A DNA stretch of 64,000 bases from Planctomycetota bacterium (GTDB taxonomy: Bacteria > Planctomycetota > UBA1135 > JACQFD01): assembly GCA_016200225.1 (NCBI GenBank), contig JACQFD010000021.1:124001-188000 (forward strand), given 5' to 3'. The position numbers were made by a program, and so were the translations under genes. The number at the start of each line of letters is the position of its first letter. Position 1 is the first letter of the stretch. The notes below the pieces were generated by a model that was given only the letters and a program-made list of their open reading frames with translations, had not been told where the DNA came from and did not search any database. Below are positions 48,707 to 60,000 of the stretch, in pieces.

Positions 48707-48825
48707 ACCACGAAAATATTTTTCGAGAAAATTTTCGAGTGTGCATTGTCGTGTATCTTGGGGGCATCGTGTTCGCGCACGCGCCTTCACCGGAATAACG
48801 GCGGACTTTCCGCCGCCTTCGGGCC

Positions 48826-48879
48826 GTTTATTTACATATAAGTTCAGCACCGCTTTATGACCGCGTTATGTAAGTAAAC
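48826..48879. promoter_or_regulatory. Long imperfect inverted repeat upstream of the 154-aa ORF
   Basis: GTTTATTTACATATAA-(24 nt)-TTATGTAAGTAAAC. Confidence 0.5.
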
Positions 48880-48910
48880 TTTCAAACTCAACAGGACGGT
48901 AAAACGCACC

Positions 48911-49375
48911 ATGCCCACATCACCCCGACCCATTGTCATTGCAAATGATTTGATCGGCGCCATCGTTCCGTTTAACGGTCTCGATTATCGCATCACGGGA
49001 ATCGTCGGCAGCACGCAGCTTCCAGTCGGTACGACGCTTCCCATGCTTGTGATTCAAGCGCCGGACGGATCCTCGACGACATTTACACATACGGCGGATT
49101 CCTTCGGGGCTCCGGACGGTCGCATCGGAACGATTATTAGAAACGCCTGGGTTGTATGGACCGATGATACGATTCGAGGCACGACGATCGTTCGTTTCAA
49201 CGAGTCCACGGAGACGTTCGCGTCGACCCTCACGCTCGATTGCGATATTCAAATCGAAATCGATCCCGACGGCCGGGTTCACGTCGCATGTTTTACGATA
49301 AACTGTCCCACGGGCCAGTCCTGCAAGCCGCATCAGATCCTCCTCGGCGTGTGGGTTTGCACGTGCTTGCCGTAG
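48911..49375 (+). CDS. Hypothetical 154-aa protein with Cys-rich C-terminus
   Basis: C-terminal ACFTINCPTGQSCKPHQILLGVWVCTCLP (C-x4-C-x5-C-x11-C-x-C). Confidence 0.65.
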   Translation: MPTSPRPIVIANDLIGAIVPFNGLDYRITGIVGSTQLPVGTTLPMLVIQAPDGSSTTFTHTADSFGAPDGRIGTIIRNAWVVWTDDTIRGTTIVRFNESTETFASTLTLDCDIQIEIDPDGRVHVACFTINCPTGQSCKPHQILLGVWVCTCLP

Positions 49376-49417
49376 TCTTGGGTCCGGAGCCTCCGGGCAC
49401 GAAATCAAAGTTTACAA

Positions 49418-52400
49418 TTGCCAACTAAGTCCAAACAAGAAAACGAGCGGGCGGAAAAGCGCATCGCGGACGCGTATTTCGCGTGGCGTAACCTCAAAAA
49501 CGACGCCGCGGCGGAGATATTCGTCAAAGAAGTTCTGCTTTATTATTATCCCGCCGCGCGCAGGATATGTAATAATAGGAACGAAGCCGCGGACGCGCTC
49601 CAGGAGGCGTTTCTTCAACTTGTCATTCATCATAAGAAAAGAAGGCGGCCAAAAAACATTTCAGCGTGGCTGACCAGAGTTATCATTAATATATGCATTA
49701 ACGCAAAAAAAACCGAAGGTTTTAACGAAGACATGAGATCCAACTACATACCCCAGTTGCGAGACGATGAAAATCCGGAAGATCGGTACGAATCCGATCG
49801 TGCTACACTTCTCCGCAAGGCGCTGCAGGTGATGCCTCGAAACCTCCGCGAGTGCCTTGAACTCTCGTATCTTGACGAAGTGAAGGGGACGGCGGCGGCG
49901 AAATTATTAAAAATCGACCTCGACGATTATTACAGAATCGTCCATCGCGCGCGGAAGTTCGTGCGCGACTATTTCGAACGGTCGATGAAACCGGTTTCGG
50001 ACGAGGAAATCGATCAACTCATGAAATCGCGGATCAACGAGCCCGCGCCGGATGAGTTAAAAGCATCCATTCTTGGAACGCTCCTCGCGGCATCGACGGC
50101 GTCAACCTCCGCGTCTTCAACATCCGCGGGCGCGACCTTCGCCGGCAGAACAGTTGCGGGGGCCCGCAAGTGGAGTCGTCCTGTATTCTTAGTAACGGGC
50201 GCGGCCGTCGCCCTTTCCGCCGCGATCGGAATATATATCTTAACGAAGCCGAAGGGCGTCGAATGGACGTTAATGAATGGTTACGCGTCGCCCACCGCCG
50301 CGCCAAACATATCAAACGCAGGCGCTCCGCGAATTGTAACGAACAGACGCAAACCGGACGTGGCCTGGGTTTCGACGACAATGGTAGGAAAAGTAGCATT
50401 GCGCGATCCATGGACCGGATTGCACGCGCCGTTCAACGGCGCCGTCGTCACCGCACATCTCGCGGGAATGCCAAATTCGACGGCGGTCACCGACCCGACG
50501 GGAACCTATCAATTGCCGATCGGCGATTTTACAAAACTCCAGTCGATCGACGTGATTGCCGCGCAGGCGAATTATACAAAAACCAGCGTCACTCCTTCGA
50601 CGTGGAACATGGTACTCGCGCCCGGCTACAGTACGATGGCCGACGTGCTCCTCGAGCAGGCGTCGGTCGTTTCCGGCGAAATTACATTCGAGGGAAACGA
50701 GCCTGCCGCGGATGTGGAAGTAACGATCGAGTCTCTGACGACCGGCATCATGTATCATGGCCTCGCGGGCGGCACGGACCACTCGTTCGCGATTGCGAAC
50801 GTTCCCAACGGTAAATATCAAATTCACGCCGCGTCCGGCTTCGCCGTTTACGATTCTCCGGCGCCCGTGGACATCGACGCGCACGTCGCGGCGTCGAATA
50901 TTCTTATTACATTTCCAAAGACCGTTTCGAGAACGTTTCAAATACGATTCGCTTCGAATGCGCCCGGCGGCGACATCGTCGCCGCGAAGGGCTTTGCGCT
51001 CGTAAACCAAAACGGAACGCTGATCGCGACTGTCGACACGGACGGCAAGTTCACGGTGCCCGTGCGCGACGGAGACGCGAGCGCGCCGTCGAATCTAAAT
51101 ATTCGTGGAGAATATGCGAACACACATATTTGTTATCCGCTGACGGCCAGCGACTGGACCAGCCTGTTCGATACGGGCTCGACGACGGTTCCGGCGCTGT
51201 TCGCGACGCACGTCGTGTTGCAGAATGTCCCCGCCTCCGCCGTGGTCACGCCCGAATCTGTTATTTTAAAGACTGGAATGATTCCGATCGGCGCCGATCA
51301 AATCGTCGTCAATAATAATAATTCCACGTCGCTCGATATTCATTATTCGAGCCAGGGCCAGTCAAATGTTCAATTCTGGATTCAACCGAAGGGCATGGCC
51401 CCCGTACGAGTCACGGTCGCGCCGGGGCAGGAATCCGCCGTTTTCGACGCCGGACAGGGCGGCACGATTTCGGGAACTTTGTTCGCGTCCGACAATGCGT
51501 ACGCGAAGCAGGCGGCCGTTTTGGTGTATCTCGGGCGAAACATGATCGCTGCGGTTCCAACTTCGGATGCGGGTGAATTCAACATCCCGAACATGCCGAA
51601 GGAATTGTTAACGATCTTCGCTGTGTCGGCGGCAGGTTCTTACCAAACCGCGGTCATCCCAAGCTTGCTCGGGCCGGACAACGGACTCGTCCAATCCGTC
51701 GCCGACCCCGTTGTCATGCAGCCCCTCAATCATATTCAAATCGGACTTTCGCCGGGATTTGTGCCTGAAATGAATCTTGGCATCGCGAGCGGAGTTTTGA
51801 CGGACGCTAATTATCGCCCGCAGAGCGGCCAGCTTTATCGAAGCCAGGTGCGCACCGATGAGATCCTCGACATCGGCTGGCTTCCCACGGGATTGTACAG
51901 TTGCATCGGCTATTCCCGGCCCGGCGCCAGCGCTCCGGATTCCAAAGTCACCCGCTTCTTTACAATTTCCACGGACTCGTTATACATCATCAATACGAGC
52001 GATCTTGGAACGCTTACATTGACGCTCAGCGGTCAGGCCGAGCTTTATACTTATATTTCCGCGGTTTTGTTGAATAATAAATTTCCATACTTCTCGACGG
52101 CCGAAGTCAACTCCGACGGGAGCCTGAAGTTCGAGAACGTGCCGGCGGGAAACTACGATATTTGGATCATTCCGCGCGGAGGCGCGCCCGTTCCGGGATC
52201 GCTCGTGAATCAGTCGGTGGCGATGTCCAAGGATCAAATCCACGAAGGTCTTGGAAAACTAAAGCTCGACGACTTGAACGTTAGCGTTATCGGAAATACG
52301 AAACTGACGACGCCTGCTATCATAAATATCAAAACCGGGATTTTACAAATTCAACCGGAATGGTGGACAAACTGCGGCACGATGCAAGTCTGCGCGAAAA

Positions 52401-52564
52401 CTTCGACCGGCAGAGTCGGGGGCGCCAGTCTTCGGGAGGCTTCCTCCACCGACAAGGACAAACTCCTTCTACCGCTTCCGGTCGGGAGTTATTGTTTGAT
52501 TGGCATCGCCGCCGACGGCTCGACCAAATTCACGCACGACGTCGTCACGCTGCCCGCGAAATAA
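49418..52564 (+). CDS. ECF-type sigma-70 factor fused to a TM helix and a large predicted extracytoplasmic region
   Basis: Sigma2-like RRICNNRNEAADALQEAFLQLVIHHKKRRRPKNISAWLTRVIINICIN; sigma4-like LRKALQVMPRNLRECLELSYLDEVKGTAAAKLLKIDLDDYYRIVHRARKFVRDYF; TM PVFLVTGAAVALSAAIGIYIL (about 50180-50242); about 770 aa of beta-rich, carboxypeptidase-regulatory-like sequence after it. Confidence 0.85.
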   Translation: MPTKSKQENERAEKRIADAYFAWRNLKNDAAAEIFVKEVLLYYYPAARRICNNRNEAADALQEAFLQLVIHHKKRRRPKNISAWLTRVIINICINAKKTEGFNEDMRSNYIPQLRDDENPEDRYESDRATLLRKALQVMPRNLRECLELSYLDEVKGTAAAKLLKIDLDDYYRIVHRARKFVRDYFERSMKPVSDEEIDQLMKSRINEPAPDELKASILGTLLAASTASTSASSTSAGATFAGRTVAGARKWSRPVFLVTGAAVALSAAIGIYILTKPKGVEWTLMNGYASPTAAPNISNAGAPRIVTNRRKPDVAWVSTTMVGKVALRDPWTGLHAPFNGAVVTAHLAGMPNSTAVTDPTGTYQLPIGDFTKLQSIDVIAAQANYTKTSVTPSTWNMVLAPGYSTMADVLLEQASVVSGEITFEGNEPAADVEVTIESLTTGIMYHGLAGGTDHSFAIANVPNGKYQIHAASGFAVYDSPAPVDIDAHVAASNILITFPKTVSRTFQIRFASNAPGGDIVAAKGFALVNQNGTLIATVDTDGKFTVPVRDGDASAPSNLNIRGEYANTHICYPLTASDWTSLFDTGSTTVPALFATHVVLQNVPASAVVTPESVILKTGMIPIGADQIVVNNNNSTSLDIHYSSQGQSNVQFWIQPKGMAPVRVTVAPGQESAVFDAGQGGTISGTLFASDNAYAKQAAVLVYLGRNMIAAVPTSDAGEFNIPNMPKELLTIFAVSAAGSYQTAVIPSLLGPDNGLVQSVADPVVMQPLNHIQIGLSPGFVPEMNLGIASGVLTDANYRPQSGQLYRSQVRTDEILDIGWLPTGLYSCIGYSRPGASAPDSKVTRFFTISTDSLYIINTSDLGTLTLTLSGQAELYTYISAVLLNNKFPYFSTAEVNSDGSLKFENVPAGNYDIWIIPRGGAPVPGSLVNQSVAMSKDQIHEGLGKLKLDDLNVSVIGNTKLTTPAIINIKTGILQIQPEWWTNCGTMQVCAKTSTGRVGGASLREASSTDKDKLLLPLPVGSYCLIGIAADGSTKFTHDVVTLPAK

Positions 52565-52612
52565 AGAAATTACTTAATTTCCGAGGCGGCCCCGCCGTAT
52601 TCTGGCCGCGCC

Positions 52613-53170
<558 letters not shown>

Positions 53171-53175
53171 TTTAA

Positions 53176-54387
53176 TTATCGGGGTTTGTCGGCGACGACT
53201 TTACCGTCGATCACGACGCCCGTGCAGTGCGTCGTATATTCGAACGGATCGCCGTCGTAGAGCGCGACGTCGCCGTCCTTGCCTTTCTCGAGCGAGCCGA
53301 CTCTTTTATCAATTCCGAGAAGCCGCGCCGCGTCGATCGTGAGCGCGCGCAGCGCCGCGTCGCGGCCGAGGCCGTGCGCCGCGGCCACCGCCGCTTCGAA
53401 CAATACGACGCGCGTTTTCGGAACATAACCTTCGAATCCGCTCTGGAACGCGAACGGAATTCCGGCGTCGCGAAGTTTCGCGGCGCTCTCGAATGTTAAA
53501 TTATCAGTTTCGCCGCCCGCCCTTTGCATGGCCGGATGGATAATAATCGAAACGCGGGCGCGTTGTAACGATTCGATCAGCATCGGCGCGTCCGCGGCGC
53601 CGTCGAGCACGAGTTTGATATGAAATTCGTCCGCGAGGCGCAGCGCCGCGGACATATCCGTATGCCGCTGCGCCGTCACGAGCAGCGGCATCGCGCCGTC
53701 GAGCACCTTCGATAATGTTTCCATTCTCAAATTCCGCTCCGGACGCTTCGTTTCGTCGGCGACCGCCAATTTCTTTTTGTATGCTTGCGTTTTGATAAGT
53801 TCCTCGCGGAGCATCGCGACGGCCTTCGCGCGCGTGCCGGGCGATTTGTCATTTTGCGCGCCGTCGCCGAGCGTCGCCGCGACCATGGCCTCCGAAACCA
53901 TCACCGCCTCGTCGACGGTCTTTCCAACGGTTTTCGCGATCATCGTCTGGCCGGAAATCAGCGCGCCCGGCCCGTGTCCCGTGTGAATTGTAGTCACTCC
54001 GAAACCGCGGATCCATTCGATGAGCCGCTCTTCCGGATTATAAGCATCGATCGCGCGCAGTTCGGGCTGGATCGGCGCGGAACGCTCGATTTGCTCCTGA
54101 TCGTGCGGTTGATTCAAATAACCGGTCAGCCCGACGCACGTGTGCGCGTCGACGAGTCCCGGGACGACGACGGCCGCGCGCAGAATTGTAAAATCGGGCG
54201 GAACGCGCACGGCGGAGGCGGCGCCCACTTCGTCGATCTTACCGTTTCGAATAATAACAATTCCGTCGCGGATCGGTTCGCCCGCCATCGTGTACACGGT
54301 CTCGCCGCGGATGGCGACCTGCGCGCGCGCGGTCGACACAAAACTTCCGAGAGCCGCCGCCGCGGCGAATATGTAATTGATCCTCAT
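53176..54387 (-). CDS. Amidohydrolase-family protein, probable pseudoenzyme
   Basis: Amidohydrolase fold (VVVPGLVDAHTCVGLTGYL...LLGIDKRVGSLEKGKDGDVALYDGDPFEY), but HxH is HTC and later metal ligands are not visible. Confidence 0.83.
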   Translation of the reverse strand: MRINYIFAAAAALGSFVSTARAQVAIRGETVYTMAGEPIRDGIVIIRNGKIDEVGAASAVRVPPDFTILRAAVVVPGLVDAHTCVGLTGYLNQPHDQEQIERSAPIQPELRAIDAYNPEERLIEWIRGFGVTTIHTGHGPGALISGQTMIAKTVGKTVDEAVMVSEAMVAATLGDGAQNDKSPGTRAKAVAMLREELIKTQAYKKKLAVADETKRPERNLRMETLSKVLDGAMPLLVTAQRHTDMSAALRLADEFHIKLVLDGAADAPMLIESLQRARVSIIIHPAMQRAGGETDNLTFESAAKLRDAGIPFAFQSGFEGYVPKTRVVLFEAAVAAAHGLGRDAALRALTIDAARLLGIDKRVGSLEKGKDGDVALYDGDPFEYTTHCTGVVIDGKVVADKPR

Positions 54388-54388
54388 A

Positions 54389-55747
54389 TTAACGATCCTC
54401 CCCGTCGGCGGCGCAGCAGCCGAGATCGAGACGCGGTTCGCCCGCGCCCCTGCCCCCTTCGGCGACGAGGCGGTCGCGCGCGCGCGACCGATCGAAGACT
54501 AATTTTCCTTCGATCCATGTTTCAGTAACATAAGAATAGACGCTCAGCGGATCGCCCGACCAGATCGCGAGATCCGCGTCCTTGCCGGTCTCCAGCGAGC
54601 CGATTTTTTTGTCGAGTTCGAGTATTTTCGCCCCTTCGATCGTCAACGCCGCGAGCGCGCCGCGCCGCGACATGCCGCCGCGCACGGCGAGAGCGGCCGA
54701 TCTGTTAAATAAGCGCGAATCTGTAATATAATCATCCGTATGAATCGCCACGCGCGCCCCCGCGCGCTCGAGAACGCCGCAGGTTTCGATCGATGCGTCC
54801 TTCGCCTCGAGTTTCCCCCCGGGACTGTCGATAACAATTACAGAACAAGGAACATTAGCTTTCGCGATCTCGTCGGCGACTTTCCAGCCTTCGCTGACGT
54901 GGTGCAACACGACTTTGAAACCAAACTCTTTTTGCAGCCGAAGAACTGTTAATATATCGTCGTGGCGGTGCGTGTGATGATGGACGACGCGCTTTCCGTC
55001 GAGCACTTCCACGAGCGCCTCCATGTTCAGATCGCGTTCGGGCATTTTTTCGGGATCGCCGTTCGCTTTCTTTAATTTATCGCGATACGCGGCCGCTTTT
55101 ATATATTGTTCGCGCACCAGCGCGGCCGATTTCGCGCGCGAACCGGGAAACGGCGGATTGCCGCGGCTGTTCGTGCCGTTGGCCATTTTGATTCCACCGG
55201 CGGCGGAACCGTCGTCGAGTTTTATCAATAAATCCTCGATCGCGTTGCCGTCGCGCAATTTTAAATATAATGTTTGCCCGCTTAACAAATGGCCCGATCC
55301 GGGCATCACGTTCGCGGTCGTGATGCCGCCCGCGCGCGCCCTCGCGATGCCTGGATCGCGCACGTCGATCGAATCCATCACCCGGCAATCGGGTTGAATG
55401 GGCGACGAACTGTCGCCTCCAGCCGGCGCGCCGATGTGGCTGTGCGTGTCCACAAAACCCGGAAGTATATATTTTCCGCGCGCGTCGACTTCCTCGGCGT
55501 TCGCTGGAATTGTTACATTCGCCGCGCGTCCGACGGCCGTAATTTTGCCTTTGTCGACCACGAGAACGCCGTCGTCGATGTCCTCGCCCGCCATCGTGAC
55601 GATTTTCGCGCCGCGAAAAACCACCGGGCGGCTCGCGGAGTCGGCGACGCGCGGGCCTTGGGAAAAAGAAAGCCCGCGCGCATTGGCGCACGCCGCGCCC
55701 GCCGCAAGCAGCGCGAGCGCGACAAATTGTAAGTTTTGAATTCGCAT
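54389..55747 (-). CDS. Amidohydrolase (imidazolonepropionase-like)
   Basis: YILPGFVDTHSHIGAP, VVHHHTHRHDDI, VLHHVSEGW, VAIHTDD, LELDKKIGSLETGKDADLAIWSGDPL. Confidence 0.88.
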   Translation of the reverse strand: MRIQNLQFVALALLAAGAACANARGLSFSQGPRVADSASRPVVFRGAKIVTMAGEDIDDGVLVVDKGKITAVGRAANVTIPANAEEVDARGKYILPGFVDTHSHIGAPAGGDSSSPIQPDCRVMDSIDVRDPGIARARAGGITTANVMPGSGHLLSGQTLYLKLRDGNAIEDLLIKLDDGSAAGGIKMANGTNSRGNPPFPGSRAKSAALVREQYIKAAAYRDKLKKANGDPEKMPERDLNMEALVEVLDGKRVVHHHTHRHDDILTVLRLQKEFGFKVVLHHVSEGWKVADEIAKANVPCSVIVIDSPGGKLEAKDASIETCGVLERAGARVAIHTDDYITDSRLFNRSAALAVRGGMSRRGALAALTIEGAKILELDKKIGSLETGKDADLAIWSGDPLSVYSYVTETWIEGKLVFDRSRARDRLVAEGGRGAGEPRLDLGCCAADGEDR

Positions 55748-55818
55748 GTCGCGCCTTATCGTATCGCTTGCTTTACCGGTTCGAAATACCCGGCAACCCC
55801 AGGGCCCGCGGCGGTTCC

Positions 55819-57024
55819 ATGATGCAATCCGTCAAATATCTATTTTTATCGTTATTATTTCTACTCCCGAGCGCGGCGCAGGACGGCGGTGCGTCGTCGA
55901 AACCCGCGAGCGCGCCCGCGACGATGCCTTCGGTCTCCGAACTCATTCGCGCCGGCGTGGCTCAGATCCTCGCGGGCGAGGAGAAAGTCTCCGAAAACAA
56001 GGGCTCGTGGTCCTACGAAGGAGTTTACAGATCGCAGGACGGACAGATCCCGCTCGGTTATCGCGTCGGCGGAACCGCGATCGCGTGCACCGCATTGTTA
56101 TATTGCGGAGACGTGAAGGATATAAAGATAACTTCCGCGATCGAACGCGGCGCGGAATTTATATTATCGCAACTCGGCGACCCGCTGCTGGCTCCCGACA
56201 CGAAAAATGCATATGACGTCCGGATCTGGGGCCACGCGTGCGCGCTCGAGTTCTTCTCGCACTTAAAATTAAGAAACCGCGCGGGTAAACATGCGAAGGA
56301 AATCGAGGAATGGATGCCCAAACTCGTTCAAACGATCGCCACCGAGGAAATTGCGGGCGGCGGATGGAATTATGCACATCACACGTCGTCGGCGACATTT
56401 GTTACAGCGCCCGTCGCGCTGAGTCTGCTGTACGCGCGCGACGCGGGCGCGACGTTGCCGGCCGGACTTCTCGATCGCGCCCGCGATCTGTTAGATCGGT
56501 GCCGCCTCGAGTCGGGCGCGTTCGTTTATGACGAACAAACATTAAAATTAAAGGTTCCCGAATCGAAATCGCGCCTCGCCGCGATCGAGCAGGTGGATCG
56601 CACGGCGCGGCTTCCGGGCGCGATCGGACGCTCTCCGGCGAGCGAATCGGCACTCGCGCTGCTCGGCAAAAGCGACGCCGCGAGACTGGCGAAGTCGGTT
56701 CACAATTTTTATGAATATTGGGACGAACTCGAAAAACGGCGCGCCAAGACCGGCACGCACGTGGGCGAATTCGGCATCGCGCCTTATTATTTTTATTATG
56801 CGCATCGCTACGCGGCCATGGCCATCGAATTGATGCCGGCCGCGGAACGCGCCGCCGAGCGCGCGCGTTTATTACAATTTATCATGCGAACGCGCGACGA
56901 CAGCGGCGGATGGAACGACCGCCACTTCCCCCGTTCGCGAAGTTACGGAACGGCGATGGTGATTCTCAGTCTGCTCGGCGAGCGTCAGCCGATTCCCGCG
57001 GCGTCAAACGCGAAAAAACGGTAA
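55819..57024 (+). CDS. Exported protein with prenyltransferase/squalene-oxidase-like alpha-alpha toroid repeats
   Basis: Signal peptide; AIACTALLYCG, GGGWNYAHHTSSATFVTAPVALSLLYA, DDSGGWNDRHFPRSRSYGTAMVILSLL. Confidence 0.7.
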   Translation: MMQSVKYLFLSLLFLLPSAAQDGGASSKPASAPATMPSVSELIRAGVAQILAGEEKVSENKGSWSYEGVYRSQDGQIPLGYRVGGTAIACTALLYCGDVKDIKITSAIERGAEFILSQLGDPLLAPDTKNAYDVRIWGHACALEFFSHLKLRNRAGKHAKEIEEWMPKLVQTIATEEIAGGGWNYAHHTSSATFVTAPVALSLLYARDAGATLPAGLLDRARDLLDRCRLESGAFVYDEQTLKLKVPESKSRLAAIEQVDRTARLPGAIGRSPASESALALLGKSDAARLAKSVHNFYEYWDELEKRRAKTGTHVGEFGIAPYYFYYAHRYAAMAIELMPAAERAAERARLLQFIMRTRDDSGGWNDRHFPRSRSYGTAMVILSLLGERQPIPAASNAKKR

Positions 57025-57035
57025 TTTAAGATAAC

Positions 57036-60000
57036 TTATTTATTAATTTTACAATTCGCGAGATACTCGACGAGGTCCGCGAATGCGTTTTCGTCAAGCG
57101 CGTCCGCGAGGCCCGCGGGCATGGGCGAGAGCGGTTGGATGCTGCGCGAGCGGATGCTCTTTTTTGGAATCTTGCGCGTCGCGCCGGGACCCGCGACGAT
57201 CTCCAACAGTTCGGAATTCTCGGAAATTACAGTTCCGGAGACGGGCGATTCGCCGTCGATTTCGACCACCGTCGCTTCATAACCGCTGTGGATCACGCGG
57301 CCGGGCTCCAGAATCGATTCTATTATAAATGTCTTCGAATATTTAAGACCGACGTCCGAAAGATCGGGCCCCACGCGGGTCCCTTCGTTGCCGACGACGT
57401 GGCACGCGCTGCATTTCGCGCCCGCCGGATCCATAAAGATCGCGCGGCCTTTTTCGATATTACCTTTCCGCTCGAGCGCGACCATCGTTAATTTTACGAA
57501 TCGCTTGCGCGCGTCGCCGCCGGCCGCGCGCGGCGGTTCGTTAAAATTAGGAATTTCGCGCGCGGCCCACGCGAACCAGCGATCGAGCGCGGCTTCGTCG
57601 CCGCCGCCCGCGGGCGCCCCCGAGCCCGCGATGCGCGCGCACGCCTGCAGGGCCGCGTCGCGCAGCGATCGGCCGGCCGGCGATTCGCCGGCCGCAATCT
57701 TAATCAATCCCGCCAGCGAAGCGCGCGTGCCGATTTTCTTTAATATATTAATTCCCTGCTCGCGCACGTTCGGATCCGCGAGCATTTCGCCTCCGATTTT
57801 TTCGAATTCCGCGGGCGCTTTCGCGTCGATCTGGCGCTCGAGCGCCCAAGCCGCGGCCGCGCGAATCTTATCGTCCTTCGCATTTTGATATATTGCGAGG
57901 ACGGGTGCGGCGGCGTCCGGATACGCCGTCGCGCGGAGCGACTCGAGCGCCCTCCGCGCGACGTTTTCATCGCTATCTTTCGAAAGACTTAATAATACAG
58001 TTCCGACGCCCTCGCCTTCCAATCCCGCGAGTACTTCCGCGACCGCCGCGCGGATCGCGGCCTTTTCGTCGTTGCCGAACGGGACGATGGCGTCGACCCC
58101 CGAGCACATCGCGCGAAGAATCTTTATAATTCTCAATTGGTTCGGCTCCGTCGACCTCCGCATCAGCGCCGCGAGCGGCGCGGCGAGATCCTGCGCCGGC
58201 GATTCCTCGGCGGCGGCGATCGCGGCGTTCTGTAACATCGAATCCGTGGACGCGAGCGCTTCCGCGATTTCCTTGACCGCGAGTTCGGTTCCCTCCCATT
58301 TATATATTTTGGAGCGCGGCGTGCGCGGCTGCGTTCCCCACCATTCGACGCCGTTCCACGGCGCGGCGAGAAGCGCGACGCGCCCGATTAATTGTATTAA
58401 TTCGGCGCGCGAAGCGACGCAGCGGGGATCGTGGATCGCGTCCGCGATCATGCGCACGACGCGCGGATCATAAATATCGGCAAGCGCGCGCCTCGCCGCC
58501 GCCGATTCGCGCGCGTTCGCCGACGCGAGAGCGGCCGCGAGCGGTTCGAATTTACCGATGCGACGGATCGCCTGAACTTTACAAAACGCGACCGTCGGAT
58601 CGGTTTCGTCGGCCGCGTTCGCGAGCGCCGGAACCCACGAGTTGGCGATCTTGCCGATCGCGATCGCGGCCTCGCGCCGGGCGAAGGGCCGCTGGACATT
58701 CTGTATATTTAATAAAGCGACCAGCGGTTCCAGCGCGCGGCCGTCGCGCAGATCGCCGAGCGCCCGCGCCGCCTGCGCGGCCACGGGGTCGGACGGTTCA
58801 TGTAACAAATTCGAAAGCGTGCGCACGATCGCGGGCGCGCGGCGATTGGTAAGAATCCAAAGCGCGTGGATCCGGGGAGCGGCCGTCGTATTTTTTTCTT
58901 TATTTTCCGCGAGCGCCGCGAGAGCGGCGTCGGTATTATTATCATTACTGATCCGGAGCCACTGCGTCGCGCGGTCGCGAACCGATCGGCGCGCGTCTTT
59001 CAGCGCCTCGACGGCGCCCGCGAGATCGTTTATAACCGGTTCGGGCGCCCGAGCGGACCCCTTCGCGTGGATTCTTAATATTCGTCCGATGCGCTCCGAT
59101 TGCCCCCATCCGTCGCGGCTCCAGTCGGCAATGATCAAATCGCCGCGCCCGTCGACGGCGAGATCGGTCGGACGCAGATCGTGCGCGCCGCCCTCCTCCT
59201 GCGACATGAATAATTCGACATTCGGTTTGTACGTCGCCTCCGACGGCTCGGGTTGAATTGCATAGATTTCGCGGCGCGCCCAGTCGCATGCAAACAATCG
59301 CCCGCGGTAGCGCGGCGGAAACGCCATTTCTTGATAAACGATCGTGCCGGTCGACGAGCCCCCGCCGTATTCTCCGATCGGTTGCAATATTTCGTCGGGG
59401 TGTTTTTTGAATAAATACGGATAACCGTAATTGCCTCCGGGAATCAAATGAAACAATCGCGAATCCCAACCGTCGCCGTCATTTGTATTATCCCGCGTGA
59501 ACCACTCGCCGATCTCGTTTTCGCAATGATGGAGCGTGTTGCGCAGGCCGGATGTAAAGATTTCGAGATCGCGCCCGTCGGGAGCGAATCGTAAGGATCC
59601 GCCGCCTTCGAGATCGACTTGTGCGCCGAACCGGTTGCGCGCGCGGCAGCCGTGGTCGCCGATCGATAATATAAGTTTTCCGTCGATTCCGTATTGAAGC
59701 CCCGACGGAATGTGGTGGCGCAATCCAAAGATTCCGGGCGCGGGGCCGCAATCCGTAAGAATCGTTTCGCGCTCTTCGGCGACGCCGTCGCCGTCCGCGT
59801 CGCGCAGCGCCGTCACTTCGGGCGCGGCGGCCACGAACAATGTATCATGAATATAACAAAGCCCCTGAATGCTTCCGAAACCGCGCGAAAATTCCGTGAT
59901 GCGCGCGGCGCGCCCCGTTGCGGGATCGATCTCGAGCCGCAGAATCCGGTCGAGATCGGGTTTTTCGTTTTCGACGTTCGGAATCGCATTATACATATCT

